Assembly (NCBI GenBank): GCA_947175035.1
Contig: CAMWLG010000015.1
Span: 1-52,913 of the forward strand
Reading direction: 5' to 3'
DNA from: an uncultured Lachnospiraceae bacterium
Lineage (GTDB): Bacteria; Bacillota; Clostridia; Lachnospirales; Lachnospiraceae
Length of the DNA: 52,913 bases
Both the position numbers and the translations under genes were made by a program. Below the pieces are notes generated by a model, which did no database searches, was not told where the DNA came from, and saw only the letters and a list, made by a program, of their open reading frames with translations. Positions 1 through 8,693 of this stretch are shown one piece after another (the first letter of the stretch is position 1; each line of letters opens with the position of its first letter).

Positions 1-336
1 GCCCTGATATTTCAACTGGTTCTCCGCCAGCATCACGTTCTCATTCTCGATATCCACATTATTGCCGTCCAGACGGTAGGAGTACTGCCCGTAATCCGTG
101 TACAGCTGGGGGCGCAGTCTGTGATACTTCACATTGCTGACCTTGGAATCCATGGTCTGATAACGATTGTAGCCCAAAGCTTTCCTAAGCTCCGATTCAA
201 AAGCGACATCCTGACGCTTGTAATTGGGCGTGGTCGCGTTGGCTATATTGTTGTTAATGGCCTCGTTGCGCAGCCAGCTGGCATCAGCCGCCTTGTCCAA
301 CACATTGATATAATCAAAAGCATTTGTGTTAATCAT
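1..336 (-). CDS. flgB: Flagellar basal-body rod protein FlgB, 5' part only
   Basis: This is the first 112 codons of FlgB; the rest lies beyond the window. FlgB is a proximal rod subunit of the flagellar basal body, exported by the flagellar type III system. The N-terminal region carries the rod-protein signature NNNIANATTPNYKRQ at about residues 28-42 and a DGNNVDIENE segment near residues 90-99, both typical of FlgB. The ATG at 334-336 is preceded by AAGGAG with a 6-base spacer. It lies downstream of codY in the same direction, but a terminator and a separate promoter lie between them, so it probably starts its own flagellar operon. The organism is therefore likely flagellated. Confidence 0.93.
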   Translation of the reverse strand, partial: MINTNAFDYINVLDKAADASWLRNEAINNNIANATTPNYKRQDVAFESELRKALGYNRYQTMDSKVSNVKYHRLRPQLYTDYGQYSYRLDGNNVDIENENVMLAENQLKYQG

Positions 337-390
337 AGAGAACTCCTTTCCTTGACATGAATAGGGACAGAAATACCCCTACCCTATTCT

Positions 391-418
391 ATTATAATTA
401 TTTTTTGAAAAAACACAA
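391..418 (-). promoter_or_regulatory. Probable sigma-A promoter of flgB
   Basis: Reading the minus strand, a TTGTGT -35 (413-418) and a perfect TATAAT -10 (391-396) are separated by 16 bases. They lie about 55 bases upstream of the flgB start in an AT-rich stretch. The rest of the 337-596 interval holds the codY terminator and nothing else that I recognise. Confidence 0.6.
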
Positions 419-477
419 CCTCTTTTTATACGTTTTCCAAAATATGAAATAAAAAAATACTAATTTTGCCAATTCGT

Positions 478-517
478 AAATAGAAAAAGGACTTATTGCG
501 CATACAATAAATCCTTT
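478..517 (-). terminator. Rho-independent terminator downstream of codY
   Basis: On the minus strand a 13-bp stem with one G-T wobble (arms 486-498 and 505-517) closes a 6-base loop and runs into a T-rich tail. It starts about 80 bases after the codY stop and separates codY from flgB. Confidence 0.8.
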
Positions 518-596
518 TATCCCAACAGCAGCATTCCCTTGCTGCTTCCCGCCGATCTATGTATTTATACAAATGTTTGTACATTTTGTATGCTGT

Positions 597-1385
597 TTAA
601 CCGCGTTGATTCTGCCGCTTTAATTCCTCAATCTCGTCAAAGACCACATCATTGAGCACCTTGATGTAAGTCCCCTTCATACCGGAGGAACGCGATTCAA
701 TCACACCGGCACTCTCAAACTTGCGCAGCGCATTCACGATCACCGAGCGGGTGATCCCCACCCTGTCGGCAATTTTGCTTGCCACGAGAATCCCTTCCAT
801 GCCGTTCAATTCATCAAAAATATGTGTGATGGCCTCCATCTCGGAGAACGACAATGTACTGATGGCGGATTTGACCACTGCAATCTTACGGCTTTCCTCC
901 GCACTCTCCTCGTTCACCGCCCGAAGCATCTCCAAACCTACTACCGTGGTACCGTACTCACAGAGGATGATATCGTCAATATCATACTGTTCATTGCACT
1001 TATAGATAAACAGCGTGCCCAGGCGCTCTCCTGCAATCTCTATCGGGGCGATGGTCGCCTGAAACTTATGGGTGTCCGTGTTCTCAAAGCCCAGGGTCGC
1101 CAAGTTTACATTCTCCTTCGTGGAAAGCACCCCCAGAAGTCGCTCATTCAACATGGAATCAATAAAACCGCCCACATTCTCGCCGATAAACTCCGTGATG
1201 TCGTCCACACCCTCCGCTTTTCCCACACCCAGAACCTTTCCTTTGCGGCTGATCACTAACACGTTGGAATTTAAAATCTCACGCATCACCTTACAGATAT
1301 CGTTAAACACAACCTTGCTGGAATTATTGTTATGCAATAACTTCCCAATCTTTCTGGTCTTATCCAATAACTGTACGCTGCTCAT
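597..1385 (-). CDS. codY: GTP-sensing global transcriptional repressor CodY
   Basis: CodY binds GTP and branched-chain amino acids and represses or activates nutrient-adaptation genes in Firmicutes. The 262-residue protein is near the usual length (259 in Bacillus subtilis). It has the N-terminal GAF-type ligand domain (start MSSVQLLDKTRKIGKLL) and a C-terminal winged helix-turn-helix whose recognition region reads ASKIADRVGITRSVIVNALRK. An in-frame start 14 codons upstream exists, but the ATG at 1383-1385 has GGAGG about 8 bases before it and matches the conserved CodY N-terminus, so I chose it. It follows topA in the same direction with its own probable promoter and ends at a clear terminator. 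Confidence 0.96.
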   Translation of the reverse strand: MSSVQLLDKTRKIGKLLHNNNSSKVVFNDICKVMREILNSNVLVISRKGKVLGVGKAEGVDDITEFIGENVGGFIDSMLNERLLGVLSTKENVNLATLGFENTDTHKFQATIAPIEIAGERLGTLFIYKCNEQYDIDDIILCEYGTTVVGLEMLRAVNEESAEESRKIAVVKSAISTLSFSEMEAITHIFDELNGMEGILVASKIADRVGITRSVIVNALRKFESAGVIESRSSGMKGTYIKVLNDVVFDEIEELKRQNQRG

Positions 1386-1450
1386 AAAACATCCTCCGTC
1401 TGCGGGCCTCCATGCATAAGCCAACACCCAAACTCAACTAATACAGGGAC

Positions 1451-1479
1451 ATTTTAACACAAAAGCGACAAAAATACAA
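1451..1479 (-). promoter_or_regulatory. Probable promoter of codY in the topA-codY gap
   Basis: On the minus strand TTGTAT (1474-1479) and TAAAAT (1451-1456) are spaced 17 bases apart, about 65 bases before the codY start. I see no terminator between topA and codY, so some readthrough from topA is likely. Confidence 0.45.
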
Positions 1480-1513
1480 TGCGAAAATAGTCAATTACAT
1501 AATTTTGGCGAAT

Positions 1514-3589
1514 TTATTTGACAATTGCGGTTTTATCTTGAATATATCCGCAATTCTCCTCCGTGCAGACACATTTGCTTCCCTTTTCCACCATCAGGCC
1601 GCCGCATTTGGGACATTTTTCCTTTGCCGGCTTATCCCATGTCATGAAATCACATTCCGGATTGTCAATACAGCCGAAATATCTTCTGCCCTTTCTGGTC
1701 TTTTTCAACACCACATCCTTGCCGCATTTCGGGCATTCCACCCCGATTTTCTCAAAATACGGCTTGGTGTTGCGGCACTCCGGGAAACCGGGACATGCCA
1801 GGAATCGTCCATGAGGGCCGTACTTGATCACCATATGACGCCCGCAGTTTTCACAGATCTCCTCCGACTCCTCGTCGGCGATGGTGACCTCGGGAAGCTC
1901 TTTCTCCGCCAGCTTCACCGCCTCATCCAAGTCCGGATAGAAATTGGACACAATCGTCTTCCATTTGACGCTGCCATCCTCCACACTATCCAGAAGCGCC
2001 TCCATATTGGCGGTGAAATTTACATCCACGATCGTGGGAAAAGCCTCGTTCATCATATTGTTGACCACTTCTCCCAACTCCGTGACATAAAGATTCTTAT
2101 TTTCCTTCGTCACATATCTCCTCGCCAGAATTGTTGTGATGGTGGGCGCGTATGTGCTGGGCCGCCCGATTCCCAATTCTTCCAGTGCCCGCACCAGCCC
2201 GGCTTCCGTGTAATGGGCGGGAGGCTGGGTGAAATGCTGTTTTGCGTCAAATGCCACAAAATCCAGCTTACTCTTCTCTGTCAGGTTGTTGCTCAGGGTA
2301 TTCTCTGCTTCCTTGTCATCCTCCTGCACATAGACACACATAAAACCGTCAAACACTAATTTGGAGGCAGCCAAAGTAAATAAATGTTCCCCTGCCTGAA
2401 TCTTCACGGAAGTGGTATCATACTTTGCCACGCTCATACGGCTTGCCACAAAACGCTTCCAGATCAACTGGTAAAGCCGGAATAAATCTCTGGGCAGTTC
2501 ATCCTTGATCGCAGTGGGGATACGCGCGGGGTCCGTGGGTCTGATTGCCTCGTGGGCATCCTGAATCTTCTGTCCGTTCTTCTTGGCAGCCTGCCCTTCC
2601 CCTTGGTACGCCTCGCCGTATTGCTTGCCGATAAACTCCGCCGCCATACGCTCCGCCTCCTCGGATACACGGGTGGAATCCGTACGCAGATAGGTGATCA
2701 GACCGATGGTTCCCTCCCCCTTGATATCCACGCCCTCATAGAGCTGCTGTGCCAGACGCATGGTTTTCTGGGTGGAGAAATTCAGCACCTTGCTCGCCTC
2801 CTGCTGTAAGGTGGAGGTTGTAAACGGCAAGGGCGCCTTCTTGACACGCTCTCCCTTTTTAATTTCCGCCACATGATAATCTTCGTTTTTTAGAGATTTC
2901 ATAATGGCATCCGCCTCTGCTTTATTGCGGATTGTCTGCTTACTGCCCACCGAACCGTAATACTTGGCTATAATGGGCTTTTTTTCGCCTTTTACCGCGA
3001 GCTGCACGTCCAAAGACCAATATTCCTCGGGAATAAACGCGTTGATCTCCTCTTCCCTGTCACAAATGATGCGCAGTGCCACGGACTGTACCCGCCCGGC
3101 GCTCAGCCCCCTCTTGATCTTCGCCCAGAGCAGCGGTGAGATCCGATATCCCACCATGCGGTCCAACACGCGGCGCGCCTGCTGGGCGTCCACCAGGTTC
3201 ATGTTGATCTCCCGTGCGTTTTTCAGAGACTCCTTCACCGCGTTCTTGGTAATCTCATTAAACGTAATGCGGTAAACCTTCTTATCCTCCAATTTCAACG
3301 CATGATACAGATGCCATGAAATCGCCTCTCCCTCGCGGTCAGGGTCTGTCGCCAGATAAATCTTCTCGGCTTTCTTCACCTCTTTGCGCAGAGAGGCAAG
3401 AATATCTCCCTTTCCCCGGATCGTAATATATTTGGGCTCATAATCATGCTCCACATCGATGCCCAGCTGGCTTTTGGGCATATCCCGCACATGACCGTTG
3501 CTGGCCATCACCTCATAATTTGCGCCCAGGAATTTCTTGATAGTCTTCACCTTTGCCGGTGACTCCACGATAACTAAATATTTTGCCAT
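1514..3589 (-). CDS. topA: DNA topoisomerase I
   Basis: Type IA topoisomerase that relaxes negative supercoils by single-strand passage. The 691-residue protein starts with a TOPRIM domain (VIVESPAKVKTI at 6-17; acidic metal site TDPDRE at 81-86). The catalytic tyrosine is Tyr300 in LITYLRTDSTRVS. The C-terminus holds three four-cysteine zinc ribbons: CENCG...CPGFPEC, CPKCG...CIDNPEC and CPKCGG...CTEENC. Length and architecture are normal for Firmicutes. The ATG at 3587-3589 is preceded by GGAG with 5-6 bases of spacing. Confidence 0.97.
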   Translation of the reverse strand: MAKYLVIVESPAKVKTIKKFLGANYEVMASNGHVRDMPKSQLGIDVEHDYEPKYITIRGKGDILASLRKEVKKAEKIYLATDPDREGEAISWHLYHALKLEDKKVYRITFNEITKNAVKESLKNAREINMNLVDAQQARRVLDRMVGYRISPLLWAKIKRGLSAGRVQSVALRIICDREEEINAFIPEEYWSLDVQLAVKGEKKPIIAKYYGSVGSKQTIRNKAEADAIMKSLKNEDYHVAEIKKGERVKKAPLPFTTSTLQQEASKVLNFSTQKTMRLAQQLYEGVDIKGEGTIGLITYLRTDSTRVSEEAERMAAEFIGKQYGEAYQGEGQAAKKNGQKIQDAHEAIRPTDPARIPTAIKDELPRDLFRLYQLIWKRFVASRMSVAKYDTTSVKIQAGEHLFTLAASKLVFDGFMCVYVQEDDKEAENTLSNNLTEKSKLDFVAFDAKQHFTQPPAHYTEAGLVRALEELGIGRPSTYAPTITTILARRYVTKENKNLYVTELGEVVNNMMNEAFPTIVDVNFTANMEALLDSVEDGSVKWKTIVSNFYPDLDEAVKLAEKELPEVTIADEESEEICENCGRHMVIKYGPHGRFLACPGFPECRNTKPYFEKIGVECPKCGKDVVLKKTRKGRRYFGCIDNPECDFMTWDKPAKEKCPKCGGLMVEKGSKCVCTEENCGYIQDKTAIVK

Positions 3590-3631
3590 CTTCTCTCTCC
3601 AAACAGATTTTTACTAAACCAATCGTGAATC

Positions 3632-3660
3632 ACTATACACCAAAAATTTGTGTGACGCAA
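3632..3660 (-). promoter_or_regulatory. Probable sigma-A promoter of topA
   Basis: On the minus strand TTGCGT (3655-3660) and TATAGT (3632-3637) are separated by exactly 17 bases, about 43 bases before the topA start. This gives a short leader with no further structure. Confidence 0.65.
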
Positions 3661-3708
3661 GTTTTTTTTGATCGGGAGGGAGGATTTATCTTTCCCTACC
3701 CGCTGCGC

Positions 3709-3751
3709 GCCCCATGCGCCGCCTTGGCGGCATATTTCATCTGCATGGGGC
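3709..3751. repeat. GC-rich compound inverted repeat between the pilus terminator and the topA promoter
   Basis: The outer arms GCCCCATGC (3709-3717) and GCATGGGGC (3743-3751) are perfect 9-bp complements. An inner arm pair, GCCGCC and GGCGGC (3718-3723 and 3726-3731), can form a second small hairpin. There is no T-tract, so it is not an ordinary terminator. Its function is unknown; it may be a dispersed repeat or a back-up stop after the pilus operon. Confidence 0.5.
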
Positions 3752-3758
3752 TGGGCAT

Positions 3759-3795
3759 AAAAAAACAGGACTGTATCTTCTTCGATACAGTCCTG
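3759..3795 (-). terminator. Rho-independent terminator of the pilus operon
   Basis: On the minus strand a perfect 12-bp stem (arms 3766-3777 and 3784-3795) with a 6-base loop is followed by seven T residues. It begins about 10 bases after the stop of the last pilus gene. Confidence 0.9.
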
Positions 3796-3805
3796 ACTCT
3801 GTTGC

Positions 3806-5920
3806 CTATCTGCTAGCTTGGAAATCGATGTATATGATTCCCCTTCCGGTTCTCTCATCGGCATAGGTCTCGACTCCATCAGGGCCTTGAATCGTCGGTG
3901 TCATCACCAGCTTATACAGACCGTATTTGTCATTTCCTGCCAATCCGGCGTTCTGGGTATAGATTTTAATCTTGCCCTCCGTCCAATATCGATTGTCATC
4001 ACTCCAGTACGAAAACTCTTTACCGATACTCACCTCATCCCAACCATCACCTACCTTGCGATACATCTTTGTTCTGTTCTCAAAGGCATCTTTGACTGCG
4101 CCTCTGGTTGCCTCCGCGCCAACCATATTCTTGAAGCTAATCTCAACCTCTCCCTGCTTCACGAGCGTGAGCGGATCTCTTTCGGTTCCAACACCCGTGC
4201 CGCCCGCCGTCAAGTAAGAGGACAAATTCCTGGTTCCTACCGCATCCTTGCAAGCCTCAAACTGATAGGAGAAACCAAGCACCTTCATTTTAGTAATATA
4301 TTTTTGATCAATATCAGCTGCAGCCGGCGGAGTAGCTGCCTCAGGATAATAATGTTGCCGGTTATTCTTATCAATGTATTTGAAGCTCGGCAGAAGCTCC
4401 AAATCATAATCCAATGTATAACGCATCCCTTCAAAATCAAAACTCTTATACTCGACTTGATCCGGATTGTTTCCCCCCATGCTCAGCGCAAGCGTCCAGT
4501 TGGGATAACCAGGTGAGGTATGTGTCCCATCCGTAGATTTGTAACGAATATAGCTGTTACCTGTATAACCACCGCCATACCCATAACTCTCGTCCCAATT
4601 GCCCGAGTGATTTTCCTTATACTCTTCCTTTATCAGCTCCTCATAATTCTGGGGGTATTTTACCTCACAATCATTTCCTCGGAAGAGGTTCGCATGCACG
4701 GTTTCATTGTCCTTCAACCGCACGGACTTCTCTACCACGCCGTAGGTTCCGCCTGTCTTATTCGTCTGCAGGGCGCCTACTGTGCCCTCGGGATGCATTG
4801 CGACCGCAATGATATCCACGTAAGAACTACCTGTGATCGTCTTTTTCAATTTGAAATGAAGATCCTTCCCCTGTGAGTTCGGAGGGTCAAGCACTTCAAT
4901 ATAATCATTCCAGTTCTCGCTGCCCGCATCAAAACGCCATCTGATCGTTCTGGGCTCCACATAATCTCTGTCAAACTCTCCCGCCTCTTGGTTGAGATTA
5001 GATCCTGTGGGTTCGGCACTTATGGTATACTCTGCACCCTGCTTCAAGGATTCTGTACCATTCGCCACCAGGTTCAGGGAAGAAAGATCAATATCCAGAA
5101 TACGGCGAATGCGAACCTCTACAATTTTCTCCTTCAAGGGCGCTGTTCCAAGAGAATTTCTGGCGTTCGTCGTAATCTTCAAACGCAGCATCGCATCGCT
5201 CGCACCGTCCTCCGTCGCTCCGATGTTCAGCTTAACACCACCAGGCACAACAGTTGCCGATGCATATATCGAGTTATCCTCCTCCGGAAGGAGCTCCGCA
5301 GTAAAGCTGGTATTCGTAGGACCTACCACGGACACGCTCAAAGTATACTCCTGTAAGGGCTCCAGAACAATATAATCCAGACAATTGATATTGGCCGTCA
5401 CCAAAAGTGGTGTCCCTGCATTCGGATCATTTCTGGAGGTAAAGCTGTAGTTGGTGGAAATCTTCCTGTCATTGTTCTGCATATCCAATGTCATGGTGAT
5501 ATTTCTGGCTGTATTGAACTCTGACGCATCCACCACGAATTTATTCACATGCTCCGCAAGCAACGCATCGGATGCGATGACATTGGACGGGGTATTCGTG
5601 CTATATTGATTATACTTCAAGGTCTTATCCCCGCTGTTATAGGTAATCTCATAAGTATAATCCGTGTTCCTGATCTTCAGGACTGTTCCGTCGAATGTCA
5701 CCTCGTTGGTAGCATCAACGATCAGACTCTCGATGGTGTTGGCAGTAAACTGTGCCTCCTGCTGCAGGGCAGCCTCCGTGGTGCCGCTTCTGTAGGAGTT
5801 TGTGGCCACGATCATCGCACCACTCACGGTCGCCGTGATAATACTTAAAATTGCAACCGCGCAGATAAGTTCAATCAACGTCAAACCCCTGTTGTCTCCT
5901 CGCATCCTTTTCCTAATCAT
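3806..5920 (-). CDS. Very large prepilin-like protein (PilW/GspJ-type N-terminus)
   Basis: Probable minor pilin or tip-associated pseudopilin of the type IV pilus. The class III leader ends DNRG|LTLIELICAVAILSIITATVSGAM, with Gly at -1 and Glu at +5, so PilD can process it, followed by one hydrophobic helix. The rest is a long, mostly hydrophilic extracellular region without a family I recognise. At 704 residues it is about four times the size of a usual minor pilin, which suggests an adhesive or tip module. Cysteines are few. The start has GGGAGG about 6 bases upstream. It is the last gene of the operon, directly before the terminator. The family call for the N-terminus is firm; the PilW/GspJ assignment is tentative. 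Confidence 0.85.
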   Translation of the reverse strand: MIRKRMRGDNRGLTLIELICAVAILSIITATVSGAMIVATNSYRSGTTEAALQQEAQFTANTIESLIVDATNEVTFDGTVLKIRNTDYTYEITYNSGDKTLKYNQYSTNTPSNVIASDALLAEHVNKFVVDASEFNTARNITMTLDMQNNDRKISTNYSFTSRNDPNAGTPLLVTANINCLDYIVLEPLQEYTLSVSVVGPTNTSFTAELLPEEDNSIYASATVVPGGVKLNIGATEDGASDAMLRLKITTNARNSLGTAPLKEKIVEVRIRRILDIDLSSLNLVANGTESLKQGAEYTISAEPTGSNLNQEAGEFDRDYVEPRTIRWRFDAGSENWNDYIEVLDPPNSQGKDLHFKLKKTITGSSYVDIIAVAMHPEGTVGALQTNKTGGTYGVVEKSVRLKDNETVHANLFRGNDCEVKYPQNYEELIKEEYKENHSGNWDESYGYGGGYTGNSYIRYKSTDGTHTSPGYPNWTLALSMGGNNPDQVEYKSFDFEGMRYTLDYDLELLPSFKYIDKNNRQHYYPEAATPPAAADIDQKYITKMKVLGFSYQFEACKDAVGTRNLSSYLTAGGTGVGTERDPLTLVKQGEVEISFKNMVGAEATRGAVKDAFENRTKMYRKVGDGWDEVSIGKEFSYWSDDNRYWTEGKIKIYTQNAGLAGNDKYGLYKLVMTPTIQGPDGVETYADERTGRGIIYIDFQASR

Positions 5921-5933
5921 AATTTTTCCTCCC

Positions 5934-6455
5934 TTAATCTATGTACACTTTTCCAGTAAGTGGTACCAAAGTTACCTCAAAAGTCCTCCCGCCCCGGGAG
6001 ACCATGATCTTCTGACAATACAAATCCTCTGCACCAAGCTTCTTAAAGGCTCCGCTGCCTCGGTCAAAACTCAAAATCAGCGGATTCGTCTCCAGATCCC
6101 GCACAACGACGTTACCGGAGCTGTTCACACATTCATATTTCACTTCTATCCCTGCCGACCCCATCTCTGTCGGATCCATTGCGACATTTGGATCTGTATT
6201 GGATACGAATTCCTGCAAGTAAATCTTCTTGTCAGCCCCCACATACAGCTTATATTGGGAATAGACCTTGCTCATAGCGCTGGTACGATGACGCTCCAGC
6301 GAATAAACAATCTTTTGTGCACACTGCTGTGCGGGCTTTCCTGTAATCGCGTTAAAGCTCATAATCCCAACGCCGCCGAGAACGGCTATAATGGCAATCA
6401 CGATCATGATCTCAATCAAGGAAACACCCCTGTTGTCCCGTCTCATACTCTTCAT
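5934..6455 (-). CDS. Minor prepilin, GspH/FimT-like
   Basis: 173-residue pseudopilin. The leader MKSMRRDNRG is followed by VSLIEIMIVIAIIAVLGGVG, with Gly -1, Glu +5 and one N-terminal helix. The short globular part fits a GspH/FimT-type minor pilin that helps initiate pilus assembly. The ATG directly follows the stop of the upstream gene and has GGAGG 9 bases before it. An internal ATG three codons later is a possible alternative start. Confidence 0.83.
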   Translation of the reverse strand: MKSMRRDNRGVSLIEIMIVIAIIAVLGGVGIMSFNAITGKPAQQCAQKIVYSLERHRTSAMSKVYSQYKLYVGADKKIYLQEFVSNTDPNVAMDPTEMGSAGIEVKYECVNSSGNVVVRDLETNPLILSFDRGSGAFKKLGAEDLYCQKIMVSRGGRTFEVTLVPLTGKVYID

Positions 6456-7247
6456 CTACTCTTTCCTCCAATTCGTGTAACGCACACATTTGGATATATC
6501 CACAACATTCCGGTATCCCGCTTTCTGTCCGGACATACCGCTCTCAAGTGTGGATAGACTTCCCTCCACAGACCAGTCGATTTCCGGCGCGTATACATCA
6601 AAATCCGTGTAGATAATGGCGGTTCGTCCGTTGTCGTCCGTGTACGTTACGCGCAGTCCCCGGATATGAATCTTGCCATCCGTATCTTCACGCTCCACCA
6701 CCTCCGCGGTCGTAAACTTACCATCACCTGCCCCTGAGGGCACGGTATCATAACTGGAATCAATCTCGATTTTACAATTATACTGTGCGGGATCCTCCAT
6801 ACATAGACTCGTCAAAAGCGGTTTCCAACCGCCCACCGAACCCGCCTTATTATACCACCTGCCGTTCTCGGCATGCGAATAAGCATCTTCATATCCGGTC
6901 TCAAAGCCCACCAGCTTCTCCACAAAGAGTTTGTTGTATTCCATCTTTCTCATATCCGGACTGTCAAGCTCTACATAACGTCTCAACACTTCATTATATG
7001 CTTCCACTGAGGCATAGGAGACATCCTCCAGCAGATTCGCCCGAATTTGCTCCAGAGCAGTCTCTCCGGTATAGAAATTCTTCTTATTCTGATAGTCTGC
7101 CTGCTTGATCTGAAAATTCATTCCTGTCACATATAACAATATGGTGGCAAGAACCGTCACAAAGCCAACCACAAGAATCACCGTGAGCAGCGCCGATCCT
7201 CTGTTGTCCAGTTTTCTTTTCATAGAACCCTTCCATCGTCTCTTCAC
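6456..7247 (-). CDS. Prepilin-like protein lacking Glu+5, PilX/GspK-type
   Basis: Probable minor pilin of about 263 residues. The leader ends KRKLDNRG and the mature sequence starts SALLTVILVVGFVTVLATILLYVTG. The residue at +5 is Thr, not Glu, as in GspK/PilX-type pseudopilins that sit at the pilus tip and do not need Glu5 for stacking. I place the start at the GTG at 7245-7247, which has AAGGAG 8 bases upstream. An ATG at 7221-7223 would give a shorter leader and is also plausible. Its position between two Glu5-containing minor pilins fits a tip complex. Confidence 0.75.
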   Translation of the reverse strand: MKRRWKGSMKRKLDNRGSALLTVILVVGFVTVLATILLYVTGMNFQIKQADYQNKKNFYTGETALEQIRANLLEDVSYASVEAYNEVLRRYVELDSPDMRKMEYNKLFVEKLVGFETGYEDAYSHAENGRWYNKAGSVGGWKPLLTSLCMEDPAQYNCKIEIDSSYDTVPSGAGDGKFTTAEVVEREDTDGKIHIRGLRVTYTDDNGRTAIIYTDFDVYAPEIDWSVEGSLSTLESGMSGQKAGYRNVVDISKCVRYTNWRKE

Positions 7248-7259
7248 AATCAACACTCC

Positions 7260-8669
7260 TTAATCATTCATGGTTCCTTCGATCAGCGCCACTTCCTCCG
7301 ATGTCTTGACATCATACACATGAACTTCAACCTTATAAAGCAGTTTACTGCTGTCCGTCATCCCTGCCATGATGTCCTCAACCGCACTGAATCCTGTAGG
7401 ATGCACATCGGGTATCCCTCCGGGGGCAGTCCCCGTTCCTATATACTCATTCAGATTGTGCCGTACTACCAATTGTCCGCTCCCGTTCGTGGTGTTTTTC
7501 AGAGTTATTTCCGGCTTCGTGTTATAATCATTTTCCGCATCCCTCCAGGCAGCATCACCCGTGATGTAAGCGGAACGCTGCTTTGCAACAATAAGCTCCA
7601 TGGGGTAATTCCCTAATGCCTCTGAATCCCCCTTGGTGAGTCCCGAATCATAAGCATAGATTCCGGTAAGGTTAGAGGTAACCTCGATTTCATCCTTTGC
7701 GCCCGTCCCATAAATCTCACTATAAGTAGGATAATAGTAAAGGAAGATTCTGTCAAGCTTGCTCTTGCGTCCTACCACATCCGTACCTGCAATCGTTGCA
7801 CTGTTATCATATAATACCTTTGTTGTCTCTGTCGAGCCGGGTGTAGTGGAAAAATCCACCTCGTATTTCAATCCGGTATATTCCTTCGCAGTCTGAGAAA
7901 CTCCCGCTATCTGATATTCTACCTTTGCATCAGCTGTATAAGTAATCTCTATGGAGACTGTCTGAGTTGTTCCATTATCATTCACATCAAGTTCTATCTT
8001 CCTGACAAAGTTTGATAACTTTATATCGCTATTGGTGATGGTGGGAGTGCCTGTTGTGACCTCCGCAATCACCTTATCCTTCGCCGCATTCTTGAGTTTG
8101 GCCTCCGCATCAAAACTCTGCTCCTCCTTCAGCTCACTCAGATTAATGATACAATCTCTGTACTTGTTGGGAGAATCCATCTGCAGCATATTCCTCTCAT
8201 AAGAAGCGGAGTTCGTGGAGATATAAGGTTTGATATTCACCACCACGTTAAAATAACTGCTCTCGGAAACAACCTTGTTCGCCGTCAGAACATACTCGTT
8301 ATAATCCGTATTAAGAGTATTGTCTGAGCGGAAGGGCGACACCTGATGCCCGGAGCTGTCAACAGCTTTTGCCGTCTGGGAACCGGCCAGCGTGCCATCG
8401 GCATTATAAATATTCGCCCCCTTAAAGTCATTATTGTCAAACAATCTGCACAGATTATCCAGACTGTATGCCTTTAACGCCTCCATGGTACTCTCAGCCA
8501 CTGTGGTGGCTCTCTGTCGCTGCTTAGCCCGAAAATTGGTCCCCGATGTGGATGCAAAAATATGCAACGTCGGCACAATGACAACCGCCAAAATCGCCAT
8601 CGCCACAATTACCTCAACCAATGTCATACCTCTATGATTCAGTTTTTTCCTGCTCTTTTTCATCCACAT
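7260..8669 (-). CDS. Minor prepilin, PilV/GspI-like, with a long extracellular region
   Basis: 469-residue pseudopilin. The leader ends KKLNHRG and the mature sequence starts MTLVEVIVAMAILAVVIVPTLHIF, with Glu at +5. The C-terminal region is about 420 residues, hydrophilic and not recognisable, again larger than a normal minor pilin. Several in-frame ATGs lie close together (8685-8687, 8673-8675, 8667-8669 and 8661-8663). I chose 8667-8669 because GGAG lies 8 bases before it. It follows the PilO-like gene after a few bases. Confidence 0.8.
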   Translation of the reverse strand: MWMKKSRKKLNHRGMTLVEVIVAMAILAVVIVPTLHIFASTSGTNFRAKQRQRATTVAESTMEALKAYSLDNLCRLFDNNDFKGANIYNADGTLAGSQTAKAVDSSGHQVSPFRSDNTLNTDYNEYVLTANKVVSESSYFNVVVNIKPYISTNSASYERNMLQMDSPNKYRDCIINLSELKEEQSFDAEAKLKNAAKDKVIAEVTTGTPTITNSDIKLSNFVRKIELDVNDNGTTQTVSIEITYTADAKVEYQIAGVSQTAKEYTGLKYEVDFSTTPGSTETTKVLYDNSATIAGTDVVGRKSKLDRIFLYYYPTYSEIYGTGAKDEIEVTSNLTGIYAYDSGLTKGDSEALGNYPMELIVAKQRSAYITGDAAWRDAENDYNTKPEITLKNTTNGSGQLVVRHNLNEYIGTGTAPGGIPDVHPTGFSAVEDIMAGMTDSSKLLYKVEVHVYDVKTSEEVALIEGTMND

Positions 8670-8693
8670 ATCCATCTCTCCAATCATCTGTTA

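Noticed and set aside
420..480. Possible CodY operator upstream of flgB
   Set aside because: A TTTTCC-AAAA-like stretch occurs, but it has too many mismatches to the CodY consensus AATTTTCWGAAAATT to call.
3574..3879. Open frame of 101 codons across the pilus terminator and topA promoter
   Set aside because: It runs through a strong terminator and a promoter, has no Shine-Dalgarno and no recognisable sequence.
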